Assembly: GCA_038203635.1 (NCBI GenBank)
Contig: JBBRDT010000004.1
Location: 10,138-74,137, forward strand
Origin: DASRIA01 sp038203635
GTDB lineage: Bacteria; Actinomycetota; Thermoleophilia; Solirubrobacterales; JBBDJG01
Reading direction: 5' to 3'
Length of the DNA stretch: 64,000 nt
Shown here: one piece after another, positions 44,768 to 53,324 of the stretch
How positions within the stretch are numbered: position 1 is the first letter of the stretch
Layout: each line of letters opens with the position of its first letter
Notes under the pieces: model-generated
What the model was told of the DNA's origin: nothing
Database searches by the model: none
The model's input: the letters and a program-made list of their open reading frames with translations, nothing else
Position numbers and translations under genes: made by a program

Positions 44768-46240
44768 TCAGTAGGAGACGGCGCAGTACTTCGTCTCGAG
44801 GTACTCCTCGATGCCCTCGTAGCCACCCTCGCGGCCGACTCCCGAGTGCTTGATGCCGCCGAACGGGGCCGCGGGGTTGGAGACCATCCCCTGGTTCAGC
44901 CCGACCATGCCGTACTCGAGCTGCTCCATCACCCGCATCGCCCGGCCGAGGTCGCGCGTGTAGAGGTAGGCGACCAGGCCGTACTCGGTGTCGTTCGCCC
45001 ACCGGATCGCCTGCTCCTCGTCCCGGAATCCCTTGACCGGAGCGACCGGGCCGAAGATCTCCTCCTTCAGGAGGCGGGCATCGTCGGGGATGTCGGCGAG
45101 CACCGTCGGGGCGTAGAAGTATCCGGCCAGGTCGACGGGCTCGGCGCCGACGACCGGCCTCGCCCCCTTGGAGATCGCGTCCTGCACCAGCTCCTCGACC
45201 TTGGACACCTGCTCGTCGTTGATCAGTGGACCGACGTCGACGTCCTCGTCCGTACCTCGTCCGACCTTCAGGGCCTTCATCCGCTCGGCGAGCCCCTCGA
45301 CGAAGTCCTGCGCGATCGAGTCCGCGACGTAGAACCGGTTTGCCGCCGTGCACGCCTCACCGATGTTCCGCATCTTGGCGATCATCGCGCCTTCGATCGC
45401 GGCGTCCAGATCGGCGTCCTCGAACACCAGGAACGGAGCGTTGCCGCCCAACTCCATCGAGACGCGCAGGATCTGTTCGGCCGCCTGCTCCGTCAGCTTG
45501 CGGCCGACCTCGGTCGAGCCGGTGAAGCTCAGCTTGCGCAACCGTAAGTCGGCGATGATCGGCTTCGACACGTCGCTCGAGCTGGAGCTGGTGATCACGT
45601 TCAGAACGCCTCCGGGCAGACCTGCCTCCTGCAGGATCTGCGCCACGGCAAGTGCGCTGAGAGGTGTCATGCTCGCCGGCTTCAGCACCATCGTGCAGCC
45701 GGCCGCGATCGCCGGGCCGATCTTGCGTGTCGCCATCGCCGCGGGGAAGTTCCATGGCGTGATCAGGTAGCAGGGGCCGACCGGCTGCTTCATCACGAGC
45801 AGGCGGCCCTGACCCGTGGGCGCGACCTGGAACCGGCCGTCGATCCGTACCGCCTGCTCCGCGAACCAGCGGAAGAACTCGGCCGCATAGGTGACCTCGG
45901 CCTTGGACTCGGCGACCGACTTGCCCATCTCGAGCGTCATCAGCAGGGCGAGGTCGTCGGCGCGGGCGACCATCGACTCATACGCCCTGCGCAGGATCTC
46001 TCCACGCTCCCGGGGAGGGTGCTCCCGCCAGGCCGCCTGCTGCTCGTGGGCGGCCGCAAGCGCCGCAAGCGCATCGTCAGGCGTGGCGTCGGCGACGTCC
46101 GCGATCGTTTCGCGGGTGGCGGGATCCTCGATCGGGAAGGTCTGCCCTCCGGCGGCGTCGACCCATCTGCCGCCGATCAGCAGCTTCTTCGAAACGCCCT
46201 CGACGACGGCTCGCTCACGCGACTGTGCCGCTACCGCCAT
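44768..46240 (-). CDS. NAD(P)-dependent succinate-semialdehyde dehydrogenase-type enzyme
   Basis: The 490-residue aldehyde dehydrogenase starts at ATG 46240. LITPWNFPAAMATRKIGPAI and FTGSTEVGRKL are cofactor-site motifs, MELGGNAPF holds the general base Glu, and GEACTAANRFYV the nucleophilic Cys. The set, with VGPLIN and EEIFGPVAPV, is closest in pattern to GabD-type succinate-semialdehyde dehydrogenases, which turn succinate semialdehyde into succinate. Adjacent fumC would put the product into the same pathway arm. The substrate is inferred from motifs only. Confidence 0.85.
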   Translation of the reverse strand: MAVAAQSRERAVVEGVSKKLLIGGRWVDAAGGQTFPIEDPATRETIADVADATPDDALAALAAAHEQQAAWREHPPRERGEILRRAYESMVARADDLALLMTLEMGKSVAESKAEVTYAAEFFRWFAEQAVRIDGRFQVAPTGQGRLLVMKQPVGPCYLITPWNFPAAMATRKIGPAIAAGCTMVLKPASMTPLSALAVAQILQEAGLPGGVLNVITSSSSSDVSKPIIADLRLRKLSFTGSTEVGRKLTEQAAEQILRVSMELGGNAPFLVFEDADLDAAIEGAMIAKMRNIGEACTAANRFYVADSIAQDFVEGLAERMKALKVGRGTDEDVDVGPLINDEQVSKVEELVQDAISKGARPVVGAEPVDLAGYFYAPTVLADIPDDARLLKEEIFGPVAPVKGFRDEEQAIRWANDTEYGLVAYLYTRDLGRAMRVMEQLEYGMVGLNQGMVSNPAAPFGGIKHSGVGREGGYEGIEEYLETKYCAVSY

Positions 46241-46400
46241 GCGGCTCGCACCTGGATGGGACTCAAGTGATGGGGCTGCATGTCGATGTCAATCTAGAGG
46301 ATCAGCGCAGGGTCCCGGCGGGGTAGAGATACTGAGCCTTAATCTGAGGTCCCAAGCGCGACTTCGGGTCGCTGCCCGCGTTAGTAAGCCTCGAACTCGA

Positions 46401-47786
46401 ATGTTCAAGCGTGCCGTCACATTGATCGTTCTGGCCCTGGCTGCCGCCTACCCGGCCGGCGCCGGCGCCGCCGAGCGCTGGTCCGTGCGCGGAGCGGGCT
46501 GGGGCCACGGCATCGGCATGAGCCAGTGGGGCGCATACGGCTACGCGCAGCACGGCGCCGACCACCGCGAGATCCTCAGTCACTACTACCGCGACACGCA
46601 GATCGGCTCGGCGCCCGCCGGCGCTGTGCGGGTGCTGCTGCAGTCGAACCGGCCCGCCATCTACTTCAGGCACGCGACGCTGGCCGGCGATCACACGCTG
46701 GTCGAAGACTCGGGATACCGCGCGACGCGCGAAGGCGACAACGTCGTGCTGCGCAGCTCGTCCGGCCGCCGCCTCGCGAGCTTCCCGGAGGTGATGCGGG
46801 TGGTGGGAGGCAAGCACGTGCGTTTGATGGGACGTGCACAGAACGGCGTTCGCGACGGCCTTTACCGCGACCACCTCGAGATCCGAACCGCTTCCGGCTC
46901 CGGCCTCAACGCGATCAACGCCGTCGACCTGGACGACTACCTGCTGGGCGTCGTCCCGAGCGAGAGCCCGGCGGCGTGGCCGGCGGCGGCGCTCGAGGCC
47001 CAGGCCGTCGCCGCGCGATCGTACGCGCTGGCCTCGAACGTCAACGGCAAGGGCTTCGACCAGTACGCGGACACGCGCAGTCAGATGTACCGCGGTTATC
47101 TGGGGGAGACGCCCGCGACGAACGCAGCTGTCGCCGCGACGGCGAACGAGGTCGTCACCTACAACGGCGCGATCGCCACGACCTTCTTCTTCTCCACGTC
47201 GGGCGGCCACACCGAGAACGTCGAGAACGTCTTCACCGGCGGCTCTCCGAAACCGTGGCTGAAGGGCGTCGACGACCCGTATGACGGTCCTTCGCCGTAC
47301 CACCGCTGGGGCCCGATGAGCTACTCGCGCTCCGCGCTGACGAGCAGGCTCGGTGGCTTGGTGAAGGGGCGGTTGAAGAGCTTCAAGGTGCTGAAGCGCG
47401 GCGTCTCGCCGCGCGTCGTGAAGGCGCGCATCACGGGCACGCGCGGCAGCACGGTGGTGACGGGACCGCAGATCCGGACCCGGCTCGGCCTGCGCGACAC
47501 CTGGTTCTTCTTGCGCCGGGTGACGACGCAGCGCCACGGCGGTGCGAAGGCGCGCACGCTGCGCGGTGTGCGCCCGCTCGTTGCCCTGTACGGCGACGTC
47601 GGCGCGGCGAAGCTGGACTCCGTCACGCTCGAGCGGCAGGTCGGGGATGACTGGAGGAAGGTCGGCATCTTCCCCGTGCAGAACGGCCGTTACCGCATTC
47701 ACGTTGGCACCGCCGGCATCTATCGCGTGAAGGCGGGCTGGGCACCGGGGCCCGCGCTGCGCGTCGCGCCGCCGCTGGTCGGCTAG
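46401..47786 (+). CDS. SpoIID/LytB domain protein, exported
   Basis: The ATG at 46401 gives a signal peptide (MFKRAVTLIVLALAAAYPAG, cleavage near GAGAAE). The frame is open far upstream but only opposite the dehydrogenase gene. The 461 residues begin with the GWGHGIGMSQWGAYGYAQ motif typical of SpoIID/LytB proteins, here at the N-terminus, and continue with DDYLLGVVPSESPAAWPAAALEAQAVAARSYAL in parts, where the ExP..W..EAL.AQA pattern and the catalytic Glu of this lytic transglycosylase family lie. FFFSTSGGHTENVENVF is a further conserved strand. It probably cleaves denuded peptidoglycan strands in wall turnover; SpoIID itself serves sporulation, but non-sporulating bacteria keep homologues. 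Confidence 0.9.
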   Translation: MFKRAVTLIVLALAAAYPAGAGAAERWSVRGAGWGHGIGMSQWGAYGYAQHGADHREILSHYYRDTQIGSAPAGAVRVLLQSNRPAIYFRHATLAGDHTLVEDSGYRATREGDNVVLRSSSGRRLASFPEVMRVVGGKHVRLMGRAQNGVRDGLYRDHLEIRTASGSGLNAINAVDLDDYLLGVVPSESPAAWPAAALEAQAVAARSYALASNVNGKGFDQYADTRSQMYRGYLGETPATNAAVAATANEVVTYNGAIATTFFFSTSGGHTENVENVFTGGSPKPWLKGVDDPYDGPSPYHRWGPMSYSRSALTSRLGGLVKGRLKSFKVLKRGVSPRVVKARITGTRGSTVVTGPQIRTRLGLRDTWFFLRRVTTQRHGGAKARTLRGVRPLVALYGDVGAAKLDSVTLERQVGDDWRKVGIFPVQNGRYRIHVGTAGIYRVKAGWAPGPALRVAPPLVG

Positions 47787-47800
47787 CCCCGGCTCCCCGG

Positions 47801-48823
47801 TCAGGGAGTGAACTTGATCGTCACCACGTCGCCGTCCGCCACGACGTAGTCCCGGCCTTCTACGCGCAGGCGCCCGGCGTCGCGGGCAGCCGCGAAGGAT
47901 CCGGCGTCGAGGAGCTCCTGCCATGGGATCACCTCTGCGCGGACGAAGCCGCGCTGGATGTCCGTGTGGACCCGTCCCGCAGCCTCGAGCGCCGTGCTGC
48001 CCTGCTGGAGGCTGCGGGCACGGATCTCGTTGCCGCCCACGGCCGTGAAGAACGTGATCCGGCCGAGCAGCCGGTAGGCCTCGCGCACGATCTGCTCCAG
48101 TGCCCCCTCCGCGATGCCGAGCTCGGCGCGCATGATGCCGGCCTCCTCGGGGTCGAGCTCTGCAAGCTCGGCCTCGTCGCGGGCGCAGACGCCCAGCGCG
48201 CCCCGCGCCGCCAAGGCTTCCGGGACGGCCTCGCCCTCGCCGACATTCGCGACGATCAGCGCAGGCTTCGAGCTCAAGAGGCCGGCCTCGGGCGGGGCCG
48301 GGCGCCCGGCTGAGAGCTCGGCGAGCGTGCCCTCCCACAGCTCGCGTTCGGCGATCGCATCCTTGTCGCCGCTGCGCGCTGCCTTGGTGGCGGACTCCAG
48401 GCGCCGCTCGGCACTGTCGAGGTCGGCCAGCATCAGCTCTGCCTCGACCGTCGCGAGGTCGTCGAGCGGGTCGAGGGCGCCGTGCGGATGCGCGACCTGC
48501 GGATGCTCGAAGGCGCGCACGACGTGCACGATCGCGTCCACGTCGCGAATGTGGCCGAGGAACCGGTTGCCCAACCCCTCCCCCTCGTGCGCGCCGCGCA
48601 CGAGCCCCGCGATGTCCACGACCTCCAGATGCTCGGGGACGCGGCGAGCGATCCCCAGCAGGTCCCCCACCTGCTCCAGCCTCGTGTCCGGCACGGGCAC
48701 GACGGCGACGTTCGGCTCGACCGTCGTGAAGGGGTATTCGGCGGCCTCCGCACCGGCATGTCCGAGCGCGTTGAACAACGTCGACTTGCCCGCGTTGGGA
48801 AGGCCCACGACGCCGACCTTCAC
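47801..48823 (-). CDS. ychF: OBG-type GTPase/ATPase YchF
   Basis: The 340-residue P-loop protein has GLPNAGKST (G1, residues 7-15), DIAGLVRGAHEGEGLGNRFL (G3 region) and NVGEGE in place of NKxD at G4, the change that gives YchF its ATP preference. TFFTAVGGNEIRARSLQQG and the final DGDVVTIKF segment are the TGS-like C-terminal domain. It binds ribosomes and the proteasome or influences stress responses in studied bacteria. Four-nt overlap with the PAP2 gene upstream (48820-48823) suggests coupling. Confidence 0.94.
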   Translation of the reverse strand: MKVGVVGLPNAGKSTLFNALGHAGAEAAEYPFTTVEPNVAVVPVPDTRLEQVGDLLGIARRVPEHLEVVDIAGLVRGAHEGEGLGNRFLGHIRDVDAIVHVVRAFEHPQVAHPHGALDPLDDLATVEAELMLADLDSAERRLESATKAARSGDKDAIAERELWEGTLAELSAGRPAPPEAGLLSSKPALIVANVGEGEAVPEALAARGALGVCARDEAELAELDPEEAGIMRAELGIAEGALEQIVREAYRLLGRITFFTAVGGNEIRARSLQQGSTALEAAGRVHTDIQRGFVRAEVIPWQELLDAGSFAAARDAGRLRVEGRDYVVADGDVVTIKFTP

Positions 48824-49329
48824 GAGGCTGCCGCCTCCAGAGTGAGTCCCACGAAGGTCCCCGCGGCGGCGCCGGCGACCACGTCGGAGGGATAGTGCAC
48901 GCCGAGGTATGGGCGCGTGAACGCCATCAGCGCGGCTGCGACCAGCAAGGGCACCCGCGCAGCGGGTACCAGCGCCCCGATCCGAACCGCGCCTGCGAAC
49001 GACGTGGCGGCGTGGGCAGACGGGAACGAGTGTGATCGCGGCACACGGCCGAACGGTTCGAGGCCGGCTATCTGCGGCCGCTCACGCGCCACGACCACTT
49101 TCACCACGTAGTTGGCGCCCAAGGTGAACGGCACCGTGCCGGCCGCCGCCAGCCAGCGGGTCCGGCGCGCGGGGTCGGTTGCGGCACCGGCCAGCGCCAA
49201 CGCGATCCACAGACCACCGGACTCGCCGAGCCGGGCGTAGGCGGCGGCGGCCCGGTCCAAGCCGGGCGTGCGCATCCGGGTGCGCAGCAGCACCAGCAGA
49301 CGGCGGTCGAGGTCCGAGAGGGCGGTCAA
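48820..49329 (-). CDS. PAP2-family membrane phosphatase
   Basis: The 169-residue protein has the three PAP2 phosphatase motifs: VVKVVVARERPQ (KxxxxxxRP), PSAHAATSF (the PSGH site with Ala for Gly) and TRPYLGVHYPSDVVAG (SRxxxxxHxxxD). About four membrane segments are expected. Members dephosphorylate lipid phosphates such as undecaprenyl or phosphatidylglycerol phosphate. The TTG at 49329 is a weak start and a later in-frame start is possible. Its 3' end overlaps ychF by 4 nt. Confidence 0.87.
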   Translation of the reverse strand: MTALSDLDRRLLVLLRTRMRTPGLDRAAAAYARLGESGGLWIALALAGAATDPARRTRWLAAAGTVPFTLGANYVVKVVVARERPQIAGLEPFGRVPRSHSFPSAHAATSFAGAVRIGALVPAARVPLLVAAALMAFTRPYLGVHYPSDVVAGAAAGTFVGLTLEAAAS

Positions 49330-49350
49330 CCCGCGCCGCGGTGATCCGTC

Positions 49351-49989
49351 TCAGACAGTTGACTCGGTCGGCGGCGTCTCGAAGCGCTCGAAGAACGCGA
49401 GAGGATTGCCGAGCCGGCGTTCGAAGCCGAGGCCGGCACCGCCGGCGCGATCCCTCAGCTTGCCGGAGGTCACCATGTGGGGGTCGCCGAACAGCTCGCC
49501 GACCACCAATCGCCCACCTGGGCGCAGTACCCGGGCGATCTCGCGCAACGCCTGTTCCTGATCCGGAATCTCTCCCAGCACCGTGACGAGCACGGCCGCG
49601 TCGAAGGTGTCGTTGTCGAAGGGCAGGTTCTGAGCATCGCCGAGCGTGGGCTTGACGTTCGTGACGCCGCGCCGGTCGGCCTCCCGGATCACGTGGTCGA
49701 GCATCTCCTGCTGGATGTCGAAGACATCGACCTGTCCAGCCGGCAGGGCGGCCGCCATGTCGAACGTGTAGTAGCCGGTGCCGGGCCCGACCTCGAGCAC
49801 GCGCTCGTCGGGCGCGAGGGCAAGCGCCTCGAGCAGCCGGCTGCGCGTTATGAACGGGTGCGGCGCCTGGACCCAGAAGCGCTGGTTGTAGGGACAGGCG
49901 GAGGGATTGCGGCGCCACCAGAACGCGGCCGCCACCGTCCCGAGCGCTCCCAGCAGTAGGCCTGTCCTCAGCGGGCGCACGAGAGTCAT
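49351..49989 (-). CDS. Membrane-tethered class I SAM methyltransferase
   Basis: The 212-residue protein starts with an N-terminal membrane helix (GLLLGALGTVAAAFWW, about residues 10-25), then RRNPSACPYNQRFWV and the methyltransferase core: VLEVGPGTGYYTFDMA (motif I), VDVFDIQQEML, DAQNLPFDNDTFDAAVLVTVLGEI in outline and VLRPGGRLVVGELFG. The pattern resembles UbiE/COQ5-type or lipid methyltransferases. The membrane anchor suggests a lipid or quinone substrate. It lies 21 nt from the PAP2 start and 3 nt from the small gene upstream. Confidence 0.84.
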   Translation of the reverse strand: MTLVRPLRTGLLLGALGTVAAAFWWRRNPSACPYNQRFWVQAPHPFITRSRLLEALALAPDERVLEVGPGTGYYTFDMAAALPAGQVDVFDIQQEMLDHVIREADRRGVTNVKPTLGDAQNLPFDNDTFDAAVLVTVLGEIPDQEQALREIARVLRPGGRLVVGELFGDPHMVTSGKLRDRAGGAGLGFERRLGNPLAFFERFETPPTESTV

Positions 49990-49992
49990 CTA

Positions 49993-50205
49993 CTAAAGGC
50001 CCGAGAAGCCGACCTTGTGGTCGGGGGACTCGAGCTTCATGAACACGACCTGGCCGAGATCGAGCGAGACCACACCGTCAGCCGTCTCCACCTCGATCCA
50101 TCGCTTGGCATCCTGGACGGCGCGCCGCAGCTGCTCATAGGCCTTGTTTTCCAGCCGCACGAGGATCACCTGACCACCCGAAAAGCCGACCTCGATGCGC
50201 CGCAT
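49993..50205 (-). CDS. Small conserved-looking protein, unknown
   Basis: ATG at 50205 gives 70 residues (MRRIEVGFSGGQVILVRLEN, then a helix with YEQLRRAVQDAKRWIEVET and a strand with VVSLDLGQVVFMKLE). GTG at 50226 would add 7 residues and begin 2 nt after the mce stop. The beta-strand/helix/strand alternation with a regular hydrophobic pattern looks like a real small folded protein. No family recognised. It stands between the epimerase and a methyltransferase on the same strand. Confidence 0.6.
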   Translation of the reverse strand: MRRIEVGFSGGQVILVRLENKAYEQLRRAVQDAKRWIEVETADGVVSLDLGQVVFMKLESPDHKVGFSGL

Positions 50206-50228
50206 CTCGCCGCCATCGCGCGCCACGA

Positions 50229-50642
50229 TCAGTGAGCCCCCTCGGCCGGCTGCACGAGCTCGGTCAGCACACCGCCGGTGGAGGCAGGATGGAGGAACGC
50301 CACGAGGCTGTCGCGAATGCCGCGGCGCGGCACCTCGTCGATCAGTCGCAGCCCTCGCGAGCGGCATTCCTCGATCGCGATCGCGACGTCCTGGCAGCGG
50401 TACGCGGTGTGATGCAGGCCGGGACCCTTCTTGGCGAGGAACTTGCCGACCGGCGTGTCGCCGCCGAGCGGGGCCAGCAGCTCGACATGTGACTCGCCGA
50501 CGCCGAGGAGAACGGCCTCCACGCCCTGCTCGGTCACGGTCTCGCGGTGCTGGACCGGCATTCCGAAGGTGTCGGCGTAAAGCGTGACTGCGGCGTCGAG
50601 GTCCTCCACGGCCACGCCGACGTGGTCGATCGACTGGAACAT
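50229..50642 (-). CDS. mce: Methylmalonyl-CoA epimerase
   Basis: The 137-residue protein has the vicinal-oxygen-chelate fold: FQSIDHVGVAVEDLDAAV at the start with the first metal-ligand His, ESHVELLAPL with a metal-binding Glu region, KKGPGLHHTAYRCQDVA with the second His, and GGVLTELVQP with the last Glu. It interconverts the 2R and 2S forms of methylmalonyl-CoA in propionyl-CoA metabolism. No mutase gene is in the window. A hairpin upstream (50657-50685) separates it from the FtsH-like gene. Confidence 0.92.
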   Translation of the reverse strand: MFQSIDHVGVAVEDLDAAVTLYADTFGMPVQHRETVTEQGVEAVLLGVGESHVELLAPLGGDTPVGKFLAKKGPGLHHTAYRCQDVAIAIEECRSRGLRLIDEVPRRGIRDSLVAFLHPASTGGVLTELVQPAEGAH

Positions 50643-50656
50643 CGGCCGGGGAGTCT

Positions 50657-50685
50657 AGTGATCGGCCCCCGCGGGGCCGATCACT
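50657..50685 (-). terminator. Perfect hairpin between ftsH-like gene and mce
   Basis: Perfect 13-bp arms at 50657-50669 and 50673-50685 surround a CGC loop. It lies 13 nt beyond the FtsH-like stop (minus strand) and 14 nt upstream of the mce start. It most likely terminates the FtsH-like transcript, though the T-run is weak. Confidence 0.7.
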
Positions 50686-50698
50686 GCAGCCGGTGGTA

Positions 50699-52339
50699 CT
50701 ACCGAGTGGTCCGCGAGGAGGTGGGCAGCATCGGCGGCGGAACGCTTTCGCGATGCGCACGCGGAGCCCCCATCGGCTCGGCGGCGTCGGGCACGAACTC
50801 CTCGTTGAACACCTGCTCGGGCCGCCTGCCGATCGACGGCAGGGTCACGACCACGTCGAACGGGCTGTCCTCACGCGGGCGGGCGCTTACGCCGGTGACC
50901 AGCTCGGTGAGCTCGTCGCGCTCGATCGACTCCTTCTCGAGCAGCGTCTGCGCGATGCTGTCAAGCAGCTCGCGGTTCTCGCTCACCAGCACGTGAGTCT
51001 CGAACAGCGCCGCATCGATCAGCATCTGCTGCTCTTGGTCGCGCGCCTCCATTGTCGCCTGCGAAGTGTTCTCGCCGATCCCCTCGAGGTGCGCCAGCAG
51101 CTTGCTGCCCATGCCGTACTGCGCGATCATCGAGCGGCTGATCTCGGCGACACGCCGCAGATCGTCAGAGGCTCCGGTCGTGACACGCTCGAACACGATC
51201 TGCTCGGTGACGTAGCCACCCAGCAACATCTTCATGTAGTCGAGCAGGTCCTCCTTCGACATCAGGTAACGGTCCTCCTCGGGCAGGTTGAGCGTGTAGC
51301 CCAGCGCCTGTCCGCGCGGCACGATCGAGATCTTGTGCACCTTCGGCACCGAGGGGAGCATCTCGGAGACCATGGCGTGACCCGCCTCGTGATAGGCGAT
51401 GATCCGCTTCTCGCTCGGCATCATGACGCGACGCGTCTGCATCCCGGCGATAACACGCTCCAGAGCGTTGTCGAAGTCGACCTGGTGAATCGTGTCGCGA
51501 CCTTCGCGACCGGCGTGAATCGCGGCCTCGTTGCAGAGGTTCGCGAGGTCGGCGCCCGTCAGCCCTGACGTGCGACGCGCCACCATGACCAGGTCCACGT
51601 CGGCCACAGGCATCTTGCGGCTGTGCACCTTGAGGATCGCCTCGCGACCGTCGAGGTCGGGCGGCGACACCAGCACCTGGCGGTCGAAGCGGCCGGGCCG
51701 CAGCAGAGCGGGGTCGAGACCGTCGATGCGGTTCGAGGCCGCGATCACGATCACGTCGCTCCTGTCCGCGAAACCGTCCATCTCGACGAGCAGCTGGTTC
51801 AGCGTCTGATCCTTCTCACGCGAGATGTCGAAGCCGCGCTTGAGGCCGACCGCGTCGATCTCGTCGATGAAGATGATCGCCGGAGCGTGATCCTTGGCGA
51901 TCTGGAACAGGCGCCTGATCCGGGCAGCGCCCAGGCCGGCGAACATCTCGACGAACGAGCTCGCCGACTGGCTGAAGAAGTGCGCGCCGGACTCCTTGGC
52001 GACAGCCTTCGCCAGCAGCGTCTTGCCCGTGCCGGGCGGGCCGTGCAGCAGGATTCCCCGCGGTACGCTCGCGCCCAGGCTCTTGAACCGGTCCGGCGTG
52101 CGCAGGAATTCGACGACCTCGCGGAGCTCGTCCTTGGCCTCTTCGCAACCCGCCACGTCGTCCCAGCCGATGCCACCGGAGGACTCTGGCTTGACCTCCT
52201 GCGGCTTCGTGCGCGGCATCATCTTGAGGCTGCGCCAGATCAGGTAGACCAGCGCGCACATCAAGATGATGGGCATCCAGGTGAGAGCCCAAGACTCCAC
52301 CTTGTCCATCAAACTCATGCCTGCTGCGAGCGGAAGCAT
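50699..52339 (-). CDS. FtsH-like AAA+ zinc metalloprotease, single membrane helix
   Basis: The ATG at 52339 has GGAG upstream at fair spacing. The 546 residues have one N-terminal membrane helix (about 20-38) and then directly the AAA+ domain: GPPGTGKT (100-107), FIDEIDAVG (Walker B), RPGRFDRQ (second region of homology), followed by the peptidase motif HEAGH (317-321). Standard FtsH has two helices enclosing an extracytoplasmic domain of about 70 residues; here that domain is absent. The substrate-pulling loop that is FVG in typical members reads FAG. It should still be a membrane-bound, ATP-driven protease with zinc, degrading membrane or cytoplasmic proteins. It may be a second, specialised FtsH. 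Confidence 0.9.
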   Translation of the reverse strand: MLPLAAGMSLMDKVESWALTWMPIILMCALVYLIWRSLKMMPRTKPQEVKPESSGGIGWDDVAGCEEAKDELREVVEFLRTPDRFKSLGASVPRGILLHGPPGTGKTLLAKAVAKESGAHFFSQSASSFVEMFAGLGAARIRRLFQIAKDHAPAIIFIDEIDAVGLKRGFDISREKDQTLNQLLVEMDGFADRSDVIVIAASNRIDGLDPALLRPGRFDRQVLVSPPDLDGREAILKVHSRKMPVADVDLVMVARRTSGLTGADLANLCNEAAIHAGREGRDTIHQVDFDNALERVIAGMQTRRVMMPSEKRIIAYHEAGHAMVSEMLPSVPKVHKISIVPRGQALGYTLNLPEEDRYLMSKEDLLDYMKMLLGGYVTEQIVFERVTTGASDDLRRVAEISRSMIAQYGMGSKLLAHLEGIGENTSQATMEARDQEQQMLIDAALFETHVLVSENRELLDSIAQTLLEKESIERDELTELVTGVSARPREDSPFDVVVTLPSIGRRPEQVFNEEFVPDAAEPMGAPRAHRESVPPPMLPTSSRTTR

Positions 52340-52466
52340 CCTTGCTCCAATCCATCGCGCAACCCGGGGGAGGGTTTGCTAGTCAGCCAAGGGAGCCACG
52401 GAGGTGCGGCTCGGATTCAGCGTAAAGGCGATTTCGAGCGATTGCTAGTAAATCTGTCCACTGCGC

Positions 52467-53324
52467 TCAAGTTTCTCGGCGGAGTATCTCGATCATCGCC
52501 GCACGACCCACTTCGAGCTGCTCCGGAGTCGGCTCGCGGGTCGCGAACAGGCGCTGTATCTCGTAGCCGGGCCTGCGGAAAGCCTGAGCGAGCGCGGTGT
52601 CGTGGTGGCGTTCGGACCAGGCGAACATCTCGACCGACACCGCGACCCCTGCCAGCGTGACCGCAGCGCCGGCCACCGGGCCACGCAGGCCAAGCACGGA
52701 GCGCACCAGCAGATTGCCCACCACCGTGGAGACGATCATCGGGGCAACGAGGTTGGAGCCACACCGGTCGTGCTCCTTCGCGACGAGCGCGGCGTCGGTG
52801 TCCTGCTCATAGCCCGCGATCGCCTTGTGCTCCACGCCGTGGTAGGCGGCGAGCTGTGAATCGTGCAGGGCAAAGGCCGTGGGCGCGAGGCCGAGCGCGG
52901 CGACGGCGAGCTCGTTGCCGGCGGTGCGGCCTCCCAGGCGCCGAGCGCCGGCCGTGACCACCGACGATGCGAGCATGGCGGCCAGCACCTTCCCGTCCTC
53001 GAACGGAAGCTGCACCTCGGGCACGCGCCGCTTGATCACGGGCAACAGCGCAAACGCCTCGCCCAGGCGGGCAATGCCGCGCACGCCCGGCAGGTCGGCG
53101 AGGCTTCCTCGGAAGCGCGGCTTGGCGCCGGACTCCACGCGCAGGGCACCGTCCTTCGAGCGCAGCGCAACAGCCCAGTGGTCGGGCCCGTGCACGAGCA
53201 GGCCGTTGCGCAGCGCCATGCCGCCGAGTCGCACCTTCACAGGCGACGTCTCCGGACCGGCGCCGTTGCCGGCGAAGGCCGGCATCTCGTCGTGGTGGGT
53301 CACTCCGGCAATGCTAGTGACCAA
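52467..53324 (-). CDS. DUF1385 family membrane protein
   Basis: A TTG at 53324, immediately after the stop of the upstream permease gene, opens the frame; GTG 53303 and ATG 53285 are alternatives, and the conserved part begins near VRLGGMALRNGLLVHGP. The DUF1385 pattern includes WAVALRSKDG, RGSLADLPGVRGIARLGEAF, YHGVEHKAIAGYE and a following H-x-R-C-G (EHDRCGSNL). Two or more membrane segments are likely in the second half. The family is predicted to have a metal or enzymatic function but is not characterised. Spacing suggests co-transcription with the upstream TauE/SafE gene. Confidence 0.83.
   Translation of the reverse strand: MVTSIAGVTHHDEMPAFAGNGAGPETSPVKVRLGGMALRNGLLVHGPDHWAVALRSKDGALRVESGAKPRFRGSLADLPGVRGIARLGEAFALLPVIKRRVPEVQLPFEDGKVLAAMLASSVVTAGARRLGGRTAGNELAVAALGLAPTAFALHDSQLAAYHGVEHKAIAGYEQDTDAALVAKEHDRCGSNLVAPMIVSTVVGNLLVRSVLGLRGPVAGAAVTLAGVAVSVEMFAWSERHHDTALAQAFRRPGYEIQRLFATREPTPEQLEVGRAAMIEILRRET

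Noticed and set aside
46302..48338. A 678-codon minus-strand frame
   Set aside because: It spans two genes on different strands (SpoIID-like and ychF) in a non-coding frame.
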